A stretch of DNA of 64,000 nucleotides from Begonia masoniana (taxonomy: Eukaryota; Streptophyta; Magnoliopsida; Cucurbitales; Begoniaceae): NCBI GenBank assembly GCA_022432975.1, contig CM039505.1, forward strand, positions 23,097,916 to 23,161,915, read 5' to 3'. The notes under the pieces are model-generated. The model saw only the letters and a list, made by a program, of their open reading frames with translations. It ran no database searches and was not told the origin of the DNA. Position numbers and translations under genes: made by a program. Below are positions 35,705 through 46,370 of this stretch, piece after piece; position 1 is the first letter of the stretch; every line of letters starts with the position of its first letter.

Positions 35705-37274
35705 TCATGGTCTCAGGTATGGTACTTGTAGTTCAATGGCTGTTTTTTTTATTGATAGACTGGGATGTGTTGTACATTTTGGTGATAGTGGTTTCGTAGT
35801 AAAGTTAGGTAATTAAAGTTAGCTAGATGTTGGTTGGTGGTATACCGCTAGGATGTGGAAAAAAATTTAGGGCTGTTGGGTACGTTAATGCTTTATAGGC
35901 TTTATAGAGTTTGTTTCGGCGCGACAAACTAGACCAATGAATGAGGATTGAAGTTGAAAGACTTTAAAGAAGTGAGGAGTGAGGACAGCGGACATTAGGG
36001 ACATGTTGTACTGCAAGGTTGTAGCAGGAGCCCGAACCTAAAGAAACTCCTCGAGAAAATCACATCTTAGTAGAGTAGTAAAGATTACATACAACCTTAT
36101 AGTGAGAAATGATGGGTAGTAATAAAAGTAGCCAGAGAAGGTTCGAATTAGAGAGATAGACCTTAATTCCTTAATGGTATGCAATTCGAGAAGGTATAGA
36201 AATTTTAATGAGAGGAATGAGACCTCGTACGAAAACATTCGAGTGCAATAGGATTAGGTTGAGTAGAAAATTTCAAAGGTTTGACTTGTAGTACCAATGT
36301 CGAAACCGATGATTTCACATATAGCCTAGGCCAAAATCGATAAAAATTAGGAATTGATGAGCCTAATTGTACGTGGATGAATTTAATTGAGATGAATTTA
36401 ATTGTGTGAAGTAAGATAGAAGGGTGACTAGACTATATTCTGGATTTTTACAGACTTAGAAATAAATTGAATTCAAGAGAGGAGAGTTAGTATGTATACA
36501 TCTTATAAGGGATTGGATGAAAAGCTGGAAACGAGTTAGTTTAGATTAAGAGTTTGATAGTATTCAGTAAAGACTGAGGTAGTTATGACTGGAATAGAAG
36601 TGAGATAAATTTAGTGTAGTGGAGGGTGTTAGTCGAGGTAACAAGGTGGAGGATGAGATAGTAACTTAGAAGGGAAGTTTGAATTGAAAACTTAGGGTAC
36701 GAAGTTTATTCACTAAGTTTAAGTGGTGGTACACCGTTTAGAATATTGGGTGAATAGTGAGAACGAACTAGTTTAGACCTAAGAATGTGAAAGTGGTTGG
36801 TGATGACTATAGTCAAAGTTGGACAAATCGTACACCAATTCATTTTATACTTTGAAGGAATAGGGGGTAGATTGATTTAGATAGTGAGAGTTTGGAGTAC
36901 GTGGATGAAGTCAGAATGATAAATGAGGTGTCGTGATGGCTCGAGGTAATTAGATGAGAAATGATGTAACAATATGGTAACATAGAGGGAATTTAAAATT
37001 TGAGGTTTAGAGTAAGATATATATTGTTGAGTTCTTGATGTTACAGCATTGTGGTAGCTTTGGAGATTTGAGGTTGTAATGTAAGTGTTTGGTGAACATT
37101 AGATTAGAAAATTAAGTGATTAAGTGAACTGAGCATGAGGTAAAACTAGTGTTGAGAGCTAAGTTGGAGAGATTAATGGTCTAAGTGATGAATGCTCAAA
37201 TTAAAGTCTATGGATATATGAGTAGGTGAGCTATGAAGGGCATAGCTAGGAAATTTAAAACTTTGGAGATGTAA
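35705..37274 (+). other. Element B internal non-coding region
   Basis: About 1.6 kb of AT-rich, stop-filled sequence follows a short protease trace (LVV..LLID at about 35725-35763). I recognise no RT, RNase H or integrase motif here or in 39847-40001. The pol region therefore appears deleted and replaced by unrelated spacer. Confidence 0.6.
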
Positions 37275-39846
37275 TGTAACACCCGACATTTCGGCCAGGT
37301 GATTTTCTGACCATTTTCATTGTCACCCTCTTATTTAACCTTTATGATTTAAATTTAATGTTAAGACAAATTTAGTACAAGTAGAGTAAAACTAGGTTGG
37401 GTGGCAGTTTTGTAATTAAGATTGATGGGTTGAGTATAAATAGAAAATGGAAACCTTAAACCTCATTTTATTACCTCTGTAGCCGACATTCCCTCTCGGC
37501 GATTCCTTCTCTCCCAAGCTTTTGCTCTCGGCTACCAGAATCTTCCCTTGCTGAAGGCTGGTTTCAGCCTGTTTTTCTCTGCAAATCCGCACCCGAGGTA
37601 TGAAATGGACAATGTAGTCATTTATTAGTGATTAAAGTTCTGCTTTCAGCTCGGCATTTGAGTTCGGAATTTTCTTAGCAGTGGCCGAGTAGTTTAAGAC
37701 CCTTTTAAGTCTGAGAGTAGAAATGTCATCCCAAATCGATTCTGAACATTTCAAAGTAACCAACTCGGATTTAATCAATGGTAAAAACCTGTCCGCCTAG
37801 TTTCAGATTTCAGACTGCAGTGTGTCAAACAGAGGATTCGGAGTAACCTTAGCTATTAGAGTCCAAGGACGATTTATGAATAGAACTATTAGGACCTTTG
37901 TTTTAACTACTGTAATGTACATGTTTTAGGTGAAGAAGTTTAAAGGGAAGAAGCTCGGATTGCTAAGGAAACCAGGTAAGTGAATGTATTAAGATTTCCG
38001 GCCACTAGGGCCCTACACCGCAAGGGTATTAGGAAATCATTGAGATGTTAGTTTGTTGATTATGATTAGTTATTTCCATGATATGAAGAATTTGTGTACG
38101 AAGATGTTAAGCTACGGGATGTTTTGTTTGTCTTTATGGTATGACTTTTCTCTGTGAACTTCATGTCTATGCATTATGTCTACGTTTATGATTAAGTTAA
38201 GAACATGAAGAGCAAATGTAACCATGATTAAGTGCAGAGCGGGGGAAAAGACTATGATATGAATGGCTCGCGAATCCTCCTACCGGTGGAGGCCGAGTTA
38301 ATGATTATTATGGCTCGCGGATTCTCCCACTGGTGGAGGCCGAGTTGATGACATGTATGGCTCGCGAATTCTCCCACTGGTGGAGGCCGAGCAAGTCGTT
38401 ACTATGATTGCCGCGATAGGCAAATGACTATGTACCCCTGCCCTTCTCCCTCGTTTCCTGCCTTAATACATGCCATGTAAATAATGAAAATGAACATGAA
38501 TGAAGAAAGGTTTATGAACTTGTGTTCTTTAATTTGTGCACTCATGTATATCTGTCAGCATGCATTCCTTACTAAGCATTAGGCTTATAGTTGAACCTTA
38601 TGGTGTAGGTGAAGAAGGTTCAGGTGAGGATACTTTGTTCAAAGAGGATGCTTAAGGCTGGTTGCTGGAGGAATGCTCAAAATGACAGTGCAGGATTGGA
38701 AAGGCGATTTATGACCCCTGGTTAATGCTCTTTTGTTTCAGTATAATAAAGGATATGGTAGTTTAAGTAGGATGAGATTATTTTATAATATTGAGCCTTG
38801 AGACTGTCTAGTTGATCACTGAGTCAGGGAATGATTATATAGATTTATAAATGATCTGTAGCTTAAGTCTTCCGCTATATGCATTCTGAATGAGTTGTGG
38901 TTCTTTCTGTTGGAAGGTGTCATTTGATGATTTAGTGTTTTCTACCGTAAGATGGAAGCTGGATGAGGTAGTCTTCCAACTGACGTCATCGGCAGATGCC
39001 GAATGATAGTAGTTTAATGGTTTAGTCTTCCGGCTGACGTCATCGGCAGATGCCGAAAGATAGTAGTTTGATGATTTAGTCTTCCGGCTAACGTCATCGG
39101 CAGATGCCGAATGATAGTAGTTTGATGGTTTAGTCTTCCGGCTGACGTCATCGGCAGATGCCGAATGATAGTAGTTTGATGGGTTAGTCTTCCGGATGAC
39201 GTCACCGGTAGATGCAGAATGTGTTTTGTCGTTTAGTCACCGGTAGATGCAGAATGTGTTTTGTCGTTTAGTGACCGGTAGATGTAGAATGTGTTTTGTC
39301 GTCTAGTGACCGGTGGATGTTGGCTGACGTCACCGAAAGTTGTAAATGTTATCTTGTCGTCTAGTGACCGGTGGATGTCACCGGATGATGTTTTAATTGA
39401 GCACGCGAGGCCCACGTGCCCACCGGAAGATGTCTCCTTTTAGGCGGTGTTAAGCGAGTCACGCGCAATGCACGTGATGACCGGACGATGAAATTTCTGT
39501 GGATTGTCAACACATGCAACCCATGCAAACCCGAGTAGAATCATGTTAAGAGAGTTGAGGGCATTCCTTCCTTGCCCGAATTTGTCAAGAAACCGATGAC
39601 CGAGCCTAGTCGCTCGACTCTGCGAGAGTTTGAGCCGACGAGGTGTAGGGAAATCGAGCACGAGAGGATTCGTCTCCCTTGATGGTTCTACGTCTCTGTT
39701 TCCAGTTTAAATAATAAATAAATATATATATTATGCAAATGTGAATGTCTGTCGAGAAATAGAAAAGATGTAATAATAGTAAAAGTCAAGCGAACGATCA
39801 ATGAAAGATTATGAACACGTGACGGCTCCTGGCCGGGGTCGTTACA
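37275..39846 (+). mobile_element. Solo LTR E of the C family (2572 bp)
   Basis: Same ends as the C LTR (TGTAACACCCGACATT..GGGGTCGTTACA), flanked by tgtaa (37270-37274 and 39847-39851), with no internal region. It carries four or five 54-bp units (38980-39215) against seven in C, and its ~50-bp triplet at 38265-38392. It is somewhat more diverged from the two C LTRs than they are from each other. Confidence 0.94.
39196..39310 (+). repeat. About 3 copies of a short repeat unique to E
   Basis: caccggtagatgcagaatgt followed by gttttgtcgtttagt is present about three times here (about 40-45 bp each). The matching place in the C LTRs (24730-24775) has one. Confidence 0.8.
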
Positions 39847-39987
39847 TGTAAAGAATTTTCAGTGTTTGATAGATGACTAAGGTTGTAGTATAGTCGAGAT
39901 TTCAGTGGCAAAAAGTTATGGAGGGTAGATTAGAGTAAGTAAGTGAAGAATATTAAGGCACGTCAAATTTTGAGGACAAAATTTTTG

Positions 39988-40001
39988 TAAGGAGGGTGGA
40001 T
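39988..40001 (+). promoter_or_regulatory. Polypurine tract of element B
   Basis: TAAGGAGGGTGGAT after the block gaggacaaaatttttg, directly before the 3' LTR. Confidence 0.9.
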
Positions 40002-42777
40002 TGTAACACCCGGAAAATTCTTACAACGTGCGTAGCCCTTGGATAGGTTATTTTATGAGGGTTTAACATATATCATAAGGTTATGTTAAGTATTGGAATT
40101 AAAGTGCATAGGATTTGAGTGATTATGAATTTGATGTAATGGAACATTAATTGAATAAAGAGGGAAAGAAGTGTCTTTGGAAGAAAGAAATCACGTTAGC
40201 ATGGCATGTGGAAGAGAAAACAAAAAGTGATGTATGAAGTTTGAAAAGTCAAAAGTAAAATTTGATTTTTGTGTTCAACCAATCAAATAAAATCACATGC
40301 TTTTGATAACACTTATTCCTTAAATTGTTAAGTGAGTAAATTAAGTTTGAAGAAGTCAAACTTGAGTAAAAAGCAAGGTAATTCACGTTGGATACAAGTG
40401 TGAAAAAGGAGAGAAATTGGGTGAAAAGTCAAAAGAGTGTGGGAACAATTAAAAGTAGGAAAATGGGGTTTTTATTAAAAAGGGTAATTATGGAATGGAA
40501 AGTTACTTTTGGTAGGTAGATCATGCTTATCCATTTGAGGAGAAAATATAAAGTGGAAGAGGTTTAAGGTAGTATTGGTTTGAGATAATTAAAAAAAAAC
40601 AGTAAAGTAAAAGAGTGATATTTGTAGAAATAAAAGTAATTAAAAAAGGAAAAGTAAATGAAATGGGTTTTGAGGGATGGCATTCACGTTGGAACACGAG
40701 GAAGAGAAAATGTGGGGTTGCTTTTCAATTTTGGTGAAATATGTGGTAGATTTTAAAAGTGGGAAAAACTTGGTTTTAAATATTTGGTAAAGTAATGTGT
40801 TAAAAGGGTAAAAACTTATCTCTTCTCATCTTCTTCCACGATCAAGAGCAGCCGCCATTGGAGGAGTTCCTCTTCTTTTTTTCTCAAGTTTCTTCAAGGA
40901 TTTAAGGTTAGTTTGGGATGGGTTTTTAGTTGTATGCATGTAAGTAGTAAAATTTGGTGTTTTTGATGAGTTTTGTGGAGATTTAGCAAGGGTTTGGAAA
41001 CCCTAATGGGAGGGCTCCGAAATTTTCTTTTACCTTGCTGATTTTCTTGCTAAAATTGGTTGTTTAAATCTTGGATAGAATGGTTTAGGTTGATTTTAGG
41101 GAGAGATTAGAAAAGTGGTGAGTTTTAGTGAAAAATCGATTATGGGATCAATGTTGTCGTCGGTTATGTTTTGCAGAATTCGAATGGTTTTGCTCTGTTA
41201 TTTGCTAAAATGGATTATTTCAATGAAAAGTAGACTTGGAGAGGTTTACGAAATGGGGTGATTCGTCGAAATCCGTTAAAAAATGAGGGAGTTATGGCCG
41301 ATTGAAGTTTGGGCTGTGAAAGGGTGAATTTCGGGTTTTGGAAGTTTAAAAGCTTAGGATTACTTAGTTGTTACTTCTTTAGGGTTAATTATGGTTAATT
41401 ATATGTTTATTAAGTGATTCATCATTTGTATGCTAGGTTAGCGAGCGAGGGAATTGTGTACTCGGAGTAAGCAACTACGATACGTGCAGGAAGTTCAGGT
41501 AAGTAGTGGACTGCTTGTGTTTTGCCTTCGGGCCTACACCATGGAACGGTAGGGAATTGTTTGTTTGGTTGTTTTGTTTGTTTCGTGTTGAGCATTGTGT
41601 GTGGCATGCATCATGGTTTCAAACTACGAAATACGTGTTTTGACCATCGTTTGCAAACAGTGAAAGTAAATGTAAAGTTAAAAGATATGTGAGGCAATGT
41701 GACCTTTTGTGGAGTCGCCTCGTCGCGATTTAGTGTCTGAAAGTATGACAGTTCGGGAGGGTTCCACAAAAGGTGTGTGTGGTCTCTTGGTGGTAACCTC
41801 GTCGCGATTTAGTGTCTGGAAAGTATGACAGTTCGGGAGGTTAACACAAAAGATGCACGGTGTTGTCTGGTTGAGTCACCTCGTCGCGATTTAGTGTCTG
41901 AAAGTATGACAGTTCGAGCGGTGTCTACCAGTGAGTTGATAATGAACGAGGTTCATGATCGACGTGGGAGAAGATCATGTATGGCCGTCTCGTGTGTGAC
42001 ACGATGTGTGCCTCGGATCTGGCTCTGAAGTGGTCAACGCGTGACCTCCTGTTAGGATAGGTATCCGCTTGACGCACAAGTGAAAGTGATGAGTAATGAA
42101 ACGAGAACGAGTGAACACAACCGAGAGTTAGAAACCGCATGTATTAGGGTTGTGGTGAGGGTTGTTGTGTAGTGTGCATTGTGTTTTCGTATCCATTATT
42201 CCCTACTTGCTAAGCATTAGGCTTATGTTTTGTATTCTGTGGTGTAGGTGTTGACAGGTGTACAGGTGAGTGCCTTACGGAAAGCCAGGATTGAGACGCA
42301 GTTGGTGATGTACGAGGCATGCCGGTGCAGGCAGTTGTCGGGGCGTCTCGACCATGGTCTTCGGATATGTGGAACTTAATATTTTGGTAGTATTGTAAAT
42401 GTGTATTTGTTGTATATAGTTAAGTTAAGGTGATGGGTCGCCCTAACTTGTGGATTTTCTTCATTTAGAGATGTCAGTATTTTAGTCTTTTTTTTCCTGT
42501 TATTTGGTGATTCTGTATGCTGGATAGTTGAGTGATTAGTTGAGTAAGAATATTCTGGATCTGGTTGGGAATTGGTTTGTATGTTGGTACTTAGCATTTT
42601 TGGAGGCGCCATTTTCAGGCGTTACTCTGTCAAAATTTTCGAAGAGAACGCCGTGGTGCTTAGCGGTTAGGATTAAGGGTAATTAGCGAGTCTAGGGCTT
42701 ACTTTAAACGTCGTTTTAATTGGGGTTAGAGTGAGCCAAGTAGCGCACCGAGCCAGGGTGGGTTCGGGGGCGTTACA
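40002..42777 (+). repeat. Element B 3' LTR, 2776 bp
   Basis: Matches the 5' LTR but with a single copy of the 612-bp block. The candidate intron is 41499-42247 and the three ~70-bp repeats lie near 41715-41935. It ends GGGGGCGTTACA followed by the duplication gctca. Confidence 0.93.
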
Positions 42778-42782
42778 GCTCA

Positions 42783-42857
42783 AATTGTTGGCATTCACAT
42801 ATTTAACCGAGAAAACCACATCATATCCTTTTCTCTTGCATAACCCTTGTTTTGCAG
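42783..42857 (+). other. Unassigned spacer inside the hAT gene, right part
   Basis: Right-hand continuation of 17540-18599 beyond element B. It ends ACCCTTGTTTTGCAG, a strong 3' splice-site match, directly before the second half of the BED finger. Confidence 0.4.
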
Positions 42858-43505
42858 GGTCAAAGGTTATCAGAATGAGACATCAAACTTGAAAAGACAC
42901 ATCTTTACTTGTAATAAATTGTTGGCAAATGTCGATAGGAAGCAAAAGACATTAAGCTATCAGAATATGGAAGGGGGAATGAATGTAACTTGTTTTAGTC
43001 TTGCAGCTTGTCGAGAACTGCTTGCAAAGATGATTATTTTTTATGAATTGCCTTTGAAATTTGTTGAAGAAAAGGGTTTTAGAACATATTCGCAAATATG
43101 TTCAACCAAAGTTTTTCATACCTTCTAGAACTACCATTGCACGAGATATTTTGAGTATTTATGAGAAAGAAAAAATGAAATTGAAAGATTATTTTAGAAA
43201 GACATCTCAGCGAGTATGCTTGACTACAAATACATGGACTTCTGTTCAAAATTTGAGTTACATGGTATTAACTGCTCATTATATTGATAGTGGTTGGATC
43301 TTATGTAAGAGAATTATCAATTTTTACTTGATTTCGAATCAAAAAGGCAAAATGATTGGTAGAGAAGTAGAAAGATGCTTGTTTAAATGGAAAATTGAAA
43401 ATGTTTTAACGACTACAGTTGACAATGCTTCGTCGAACGATGTCGCAATTTCGTATTTGATCAAAAATATTAAAAATTGGAATGATTTAGTTTTGAATGG
43501 GGAAC
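42858..43505 (+). pseudogene. hAT transposase, central part I
   Basis: GYQNETSNLKRHIFTC completes the BED finger. The frame goes to about 43080, shifts, and continues as KHIRKYVQPKF, then PSRTTIARDIL and LTTNTWTSVQNLSYM (the conserved region with TxDxWTS-type sequence), TVDNASSND and LIKNIKNWNDLVLNGE, where element F interrupts it. The second acidic residue (TVDNASSND) is that of the hAT catalytic domain. At least one frameshift makes it a pseudogene. Confidence 0.82.
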
Positions 43506-45228
43506 TGCAACTACCCGGCTCGGCCCCCACCATCGAGAGGATCCACGAACCAGATCGTGTGGTATCAGTCTAGCCCCCACCACCGGGAGGATCTGCAAGC
43601 CTTCCCGAAAACCAGGTCTCCACCACTAGGAGGATCTGCGAACCATACGTCATGACCTTTTCACTCCTTGTGGGGAATTTTTGTCCTCTCCAGCACTTGA
43701 ACCCAGGACCTCCAAGTTATCATCTATGGACTACTAGTGCTGGTATCACTTGAGCTACTAGCCCAAGTATTACCAGCACTTGTAGCCTATGGTTGATAAC
43801 TTAGAGGTCCTGGATTCGAGTGTTGGGGAAGGCAAAAATTCTCCACCAGGGGGAAAAGGTCATGACGTACGGTTCGTGGATCCTCCCGGTGGTGGGGGCC
43901 GGGCTGGCAAGAAGGCTCGCAGATCCTCCCGGTGGTGAGGATCGGACTGATACCGCCAGGGGTGAGCAAAAACTGGTCCGGACCGGTTTTAAGGAATATT
44001 GGAACAAAATAATAAAATTCAGTTTTTAATTTTTAAGACCAGGATTGTTTTAATTTTTTTAAGGACCGACCGGAACCAGAACCAGAACCGAATTTCGGTT
44101 CTGGTTCCAGTCCGGTTCTGGTTTTCCCATTTCAATTTTTTTTAACTTCCAAACTAAAATAATAAATAATTAAATGTCAATCTTTCAAAAAAAAAATGGG
44201 TCCTTGTTAGAACAGCATGTTAACATAGTCTAATTAACTAATACAAACATCAACAGACATCAACAATGCACACTAGCACAAACATCAACTAAGACAAACA
44301 AAATCAGATCAACAAACATCAACAATGCACACTAGCAGTGTGCAAAAACCGAAAACATACACTGCACACAAAAATCAACTAACACACATTGAATCCAATC
44401 TGTAAGCTAAATTCGGTTTTTGCACACTGAATCCAAAATAAGAAACCTTCAAAAAAAGTAGAGCAAGAAAAGTAACCTTCTGAAAGCTAAATTCCACCTC
44501 TGAATGACTGAATCCAATATGTTATCTTCAACATATTGCCTGTTATCAACATTTTTGCTCGTTGATACTATCAACGTTATCTTCAATTGCCCGTGAATGA
44601 GGATCATAAATGCAAAATTTAGCCAAAATCAAATTTTAAAGATTGTAAAATTTAGCCCCAACAGATTACGGTAAGCTACTTACCTTCGTCGGAAGTCGGC
44701 GACTTCCTCGGAGTCGGAAGTCGGCGACTTCGTCGAAGTCAGAAGTCAGCGACTGCGAGCTGTGAAGTGCGAGCAGAGAGTGGTTGGGCTTCGGGCGACT
44801 GCAAACCAGAACTGCGAAGTGCAAGCAGAGAGAGACAGTGAGTGGTTGGGCATCGGTGACTAGCGAACTGCGACTGTGTGAGCAGAGAGTCTCTCTGAGA
44901 GAGAGACAGAAATTAGCTGCCTAGCTGGGCGGGGCGCTGGGCGACGGCCTACGGGCGTAGGGTTTGCACTTGTTCGAGTTCGACTGTCCGTCGAATAGTG
45001 ATGATTTTGAAGAGTGAAGACTGAAGTGAAGAGAGGCGAGCGAGCCACGGCCCACAGTTTCACTTAATTTTGTTCAGTTTTTGGGTTTAGTGCGACCACC
45101 AAGAACCAAACCAAATTTTTGGTTCCGATCCAATTCTTCAGTTCAGTCCGGTTTTTACTCACCCCTAGATACCGCACGATCTGGTTCGCGGAACCTCCTG
45201 GTGGTAGGGGCCGGGCTGGGTTGTTACA
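43506..45228. mobile_element. Element F: long palindromic element with TG/CA ends
   Basis: It starts TGCAACTACCCGG, ends CCGGGCTGGGTTGTTACA, and is flanked by ggaac (43501-43505 and 45229-45233). Without its nested hAT insert it is 504 bp, nearly all of it two inverted arms of about 250 bp around 43757. Both arms carry a tRNA B-box-like stretch (ggtcctggattcgagtg at about 43807; ggtcctgggttcaag in the left arm on the minus strand) followed by ggggaaggcaaaaatt or a variant. Outside these are copies of a ggatcctcccggtggtg repeat. It encodes nothing. The 5-bp duplication and TG/CA ends point to retroviral-type integration, not a hAT, CACTA or Mutator transposase. Confidence 0.8.
43957..45167. 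mobile_element. Non-autonomous hAT element (1211 bp) inside F
   Basis: Ends CAGGGGTGAGCAAAAACTGG and CCGGTTTTTACTCACCCCTA are inverted repeats. The 8-bp duplication gataccgc is at 43949-43956 and 45168-45175. The interior has no coding frame and contains local repeats (gtcggaagtcggcgacttc near 44695-44740; gcagagagag units near 44760-44910). It would need a transposase from elsewhere. Confidence 0.93.
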
Positions 45229-45233
45229 GGAAC

Positions 45234-46370
45234 ACATGCAAGTACGATATTTTGCACACACTTTGAATTTGATTGTGTGTGATGATTTAAAAGATCATCA
45301 AGAGTCCATCACAAGATTTTGTAGAGTTGTGAAATATATTCAATCTTTCCCTGCAAGGCTACAACAATTTAAAAATTGTATTGAAAAGGTAAAGTTAATT
45401 GCAAAAGTAATGTTTGTCTTGATGTACCTACTAGATGAAATTCTACATATTTGATGTTAGAAAGCACGGAAAAGTATGAAAGAGTTTTTGCTAAGTTAAT
45501 TGAACTTGATAGTCATTATTTTCTTAATTAGAGCTGGAAAAGCAAAAGACCATCCACAATACAAGACTGGGCTAATATTAGAGAGCTTATTAAGTTTTTA
45601 AAGATCTTTTATGATACAATTGTTGTCGTTTCGGCTTCCTCACATGTTACCTAGAATATTTATATTAGTGAAACGTGTAATTTGAAAATGATTATCCATG
45701 AGTACTCTAAGTGTGATAATGCATTGATGAAGAGAATGACTATTAACATGAAAAGAAAGTTTGACAAATATTGATGTGGTTGTGATAAAATCAATTTGTT
45801 GATGTATGTGGCAATTGTACTATATCTTAGATGTAAAATGGAGTTTTTGAAACATTGTCTCACCATATTGTGTAATAATGAGAAGGCAAATGATTTGGTG
45901 AGACAAGTAGAAATTATGATTGAAAGATTATATCTCGAGTATAAATCTGATTTGAGTTTTGAAATTTCAGAAATTAATTCTAGTACAATGGTTAGAACAA
46001 CTTCTATTGTGATGAGACAAAGTAGTAGTTTGGCCTACAATAAGGTATATGAGATGTTTTGTAATCATCATAATGAGCATGACGATTCAAATAATATGAC
46101 TAGAATTCATCAATATTTATTTGAAGGACTAGAAAGGTTTTAAGATAAAAGTGATATTCTGGCATGATGAAAAACGAATTCCTTGAAATTTCCACTATTG
46201 AGTAAAATGGCAAGGGATGTAATAGCTATCCCAATTTCAACAGTTGCTTTGGAGTCAGCTTTTAGTAGCGGAGGACGAGTAATTGATTCATTTCATAGTT
46301 CTTTGTCCCCAAAGACTCTCGATGCGCTTATTTGCACTCAAAGTTAGATTCTGACGTCAAAACATCAATC
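45234..46370 (+). pseudogene. hAT transposase, central part II and hATC dimerisation domain
   Basis: Continues directly from 43500 with HMQVRYFAHTLNLIVCDDL, the conserved C/F-x-AHxLNLIV block, then EKVKLIAKVM, and with frame changes LESTEKYERVFAKL, IQDWANIRELIKFL and AIVLYLRCKMEFLK (45796 on). The hATC domain at about 46185-46345 reads NSLKFPLLSKMARDV, IAIPISTVALESAFSSGG, RVIDSFHSSLSPKTLDALIC. Several in-frame stops stand where the family has W. Related plant proteins are the RICESLEEPER/ZBED-type transposases. Confidence 0.85.

Larger units (their letters stand above)
18600..42777 (+). mobile_element. Element B: gag-only Ty3/gypsy element with long LTRs
   Basis: LTRs at 18600-21992 and 40002-42777 start TGTAACACCCGG and end GGGGGCGTTACA. 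The 5-bp duplication is gctca (18595-18599 and 42778-42782). A primer site, leader mini-intron, gag, short protease trace and polypurine tract are present; RT, RNase H and integrase are absent. Element C is inserted in gag and solo LTR E further downstream. With both removed the element is about 9.1 kb. It probably depended on another family's enzymes. Confidence 0.92.

Noticed and set aside
43690..43830. A functional tRNA gene, because of A- and B-box-like sequences
   Set aside because: No cloverleaf or acceptor stem forms around the boxes; the flanks instead pair over about 250 bp as arms of element F.
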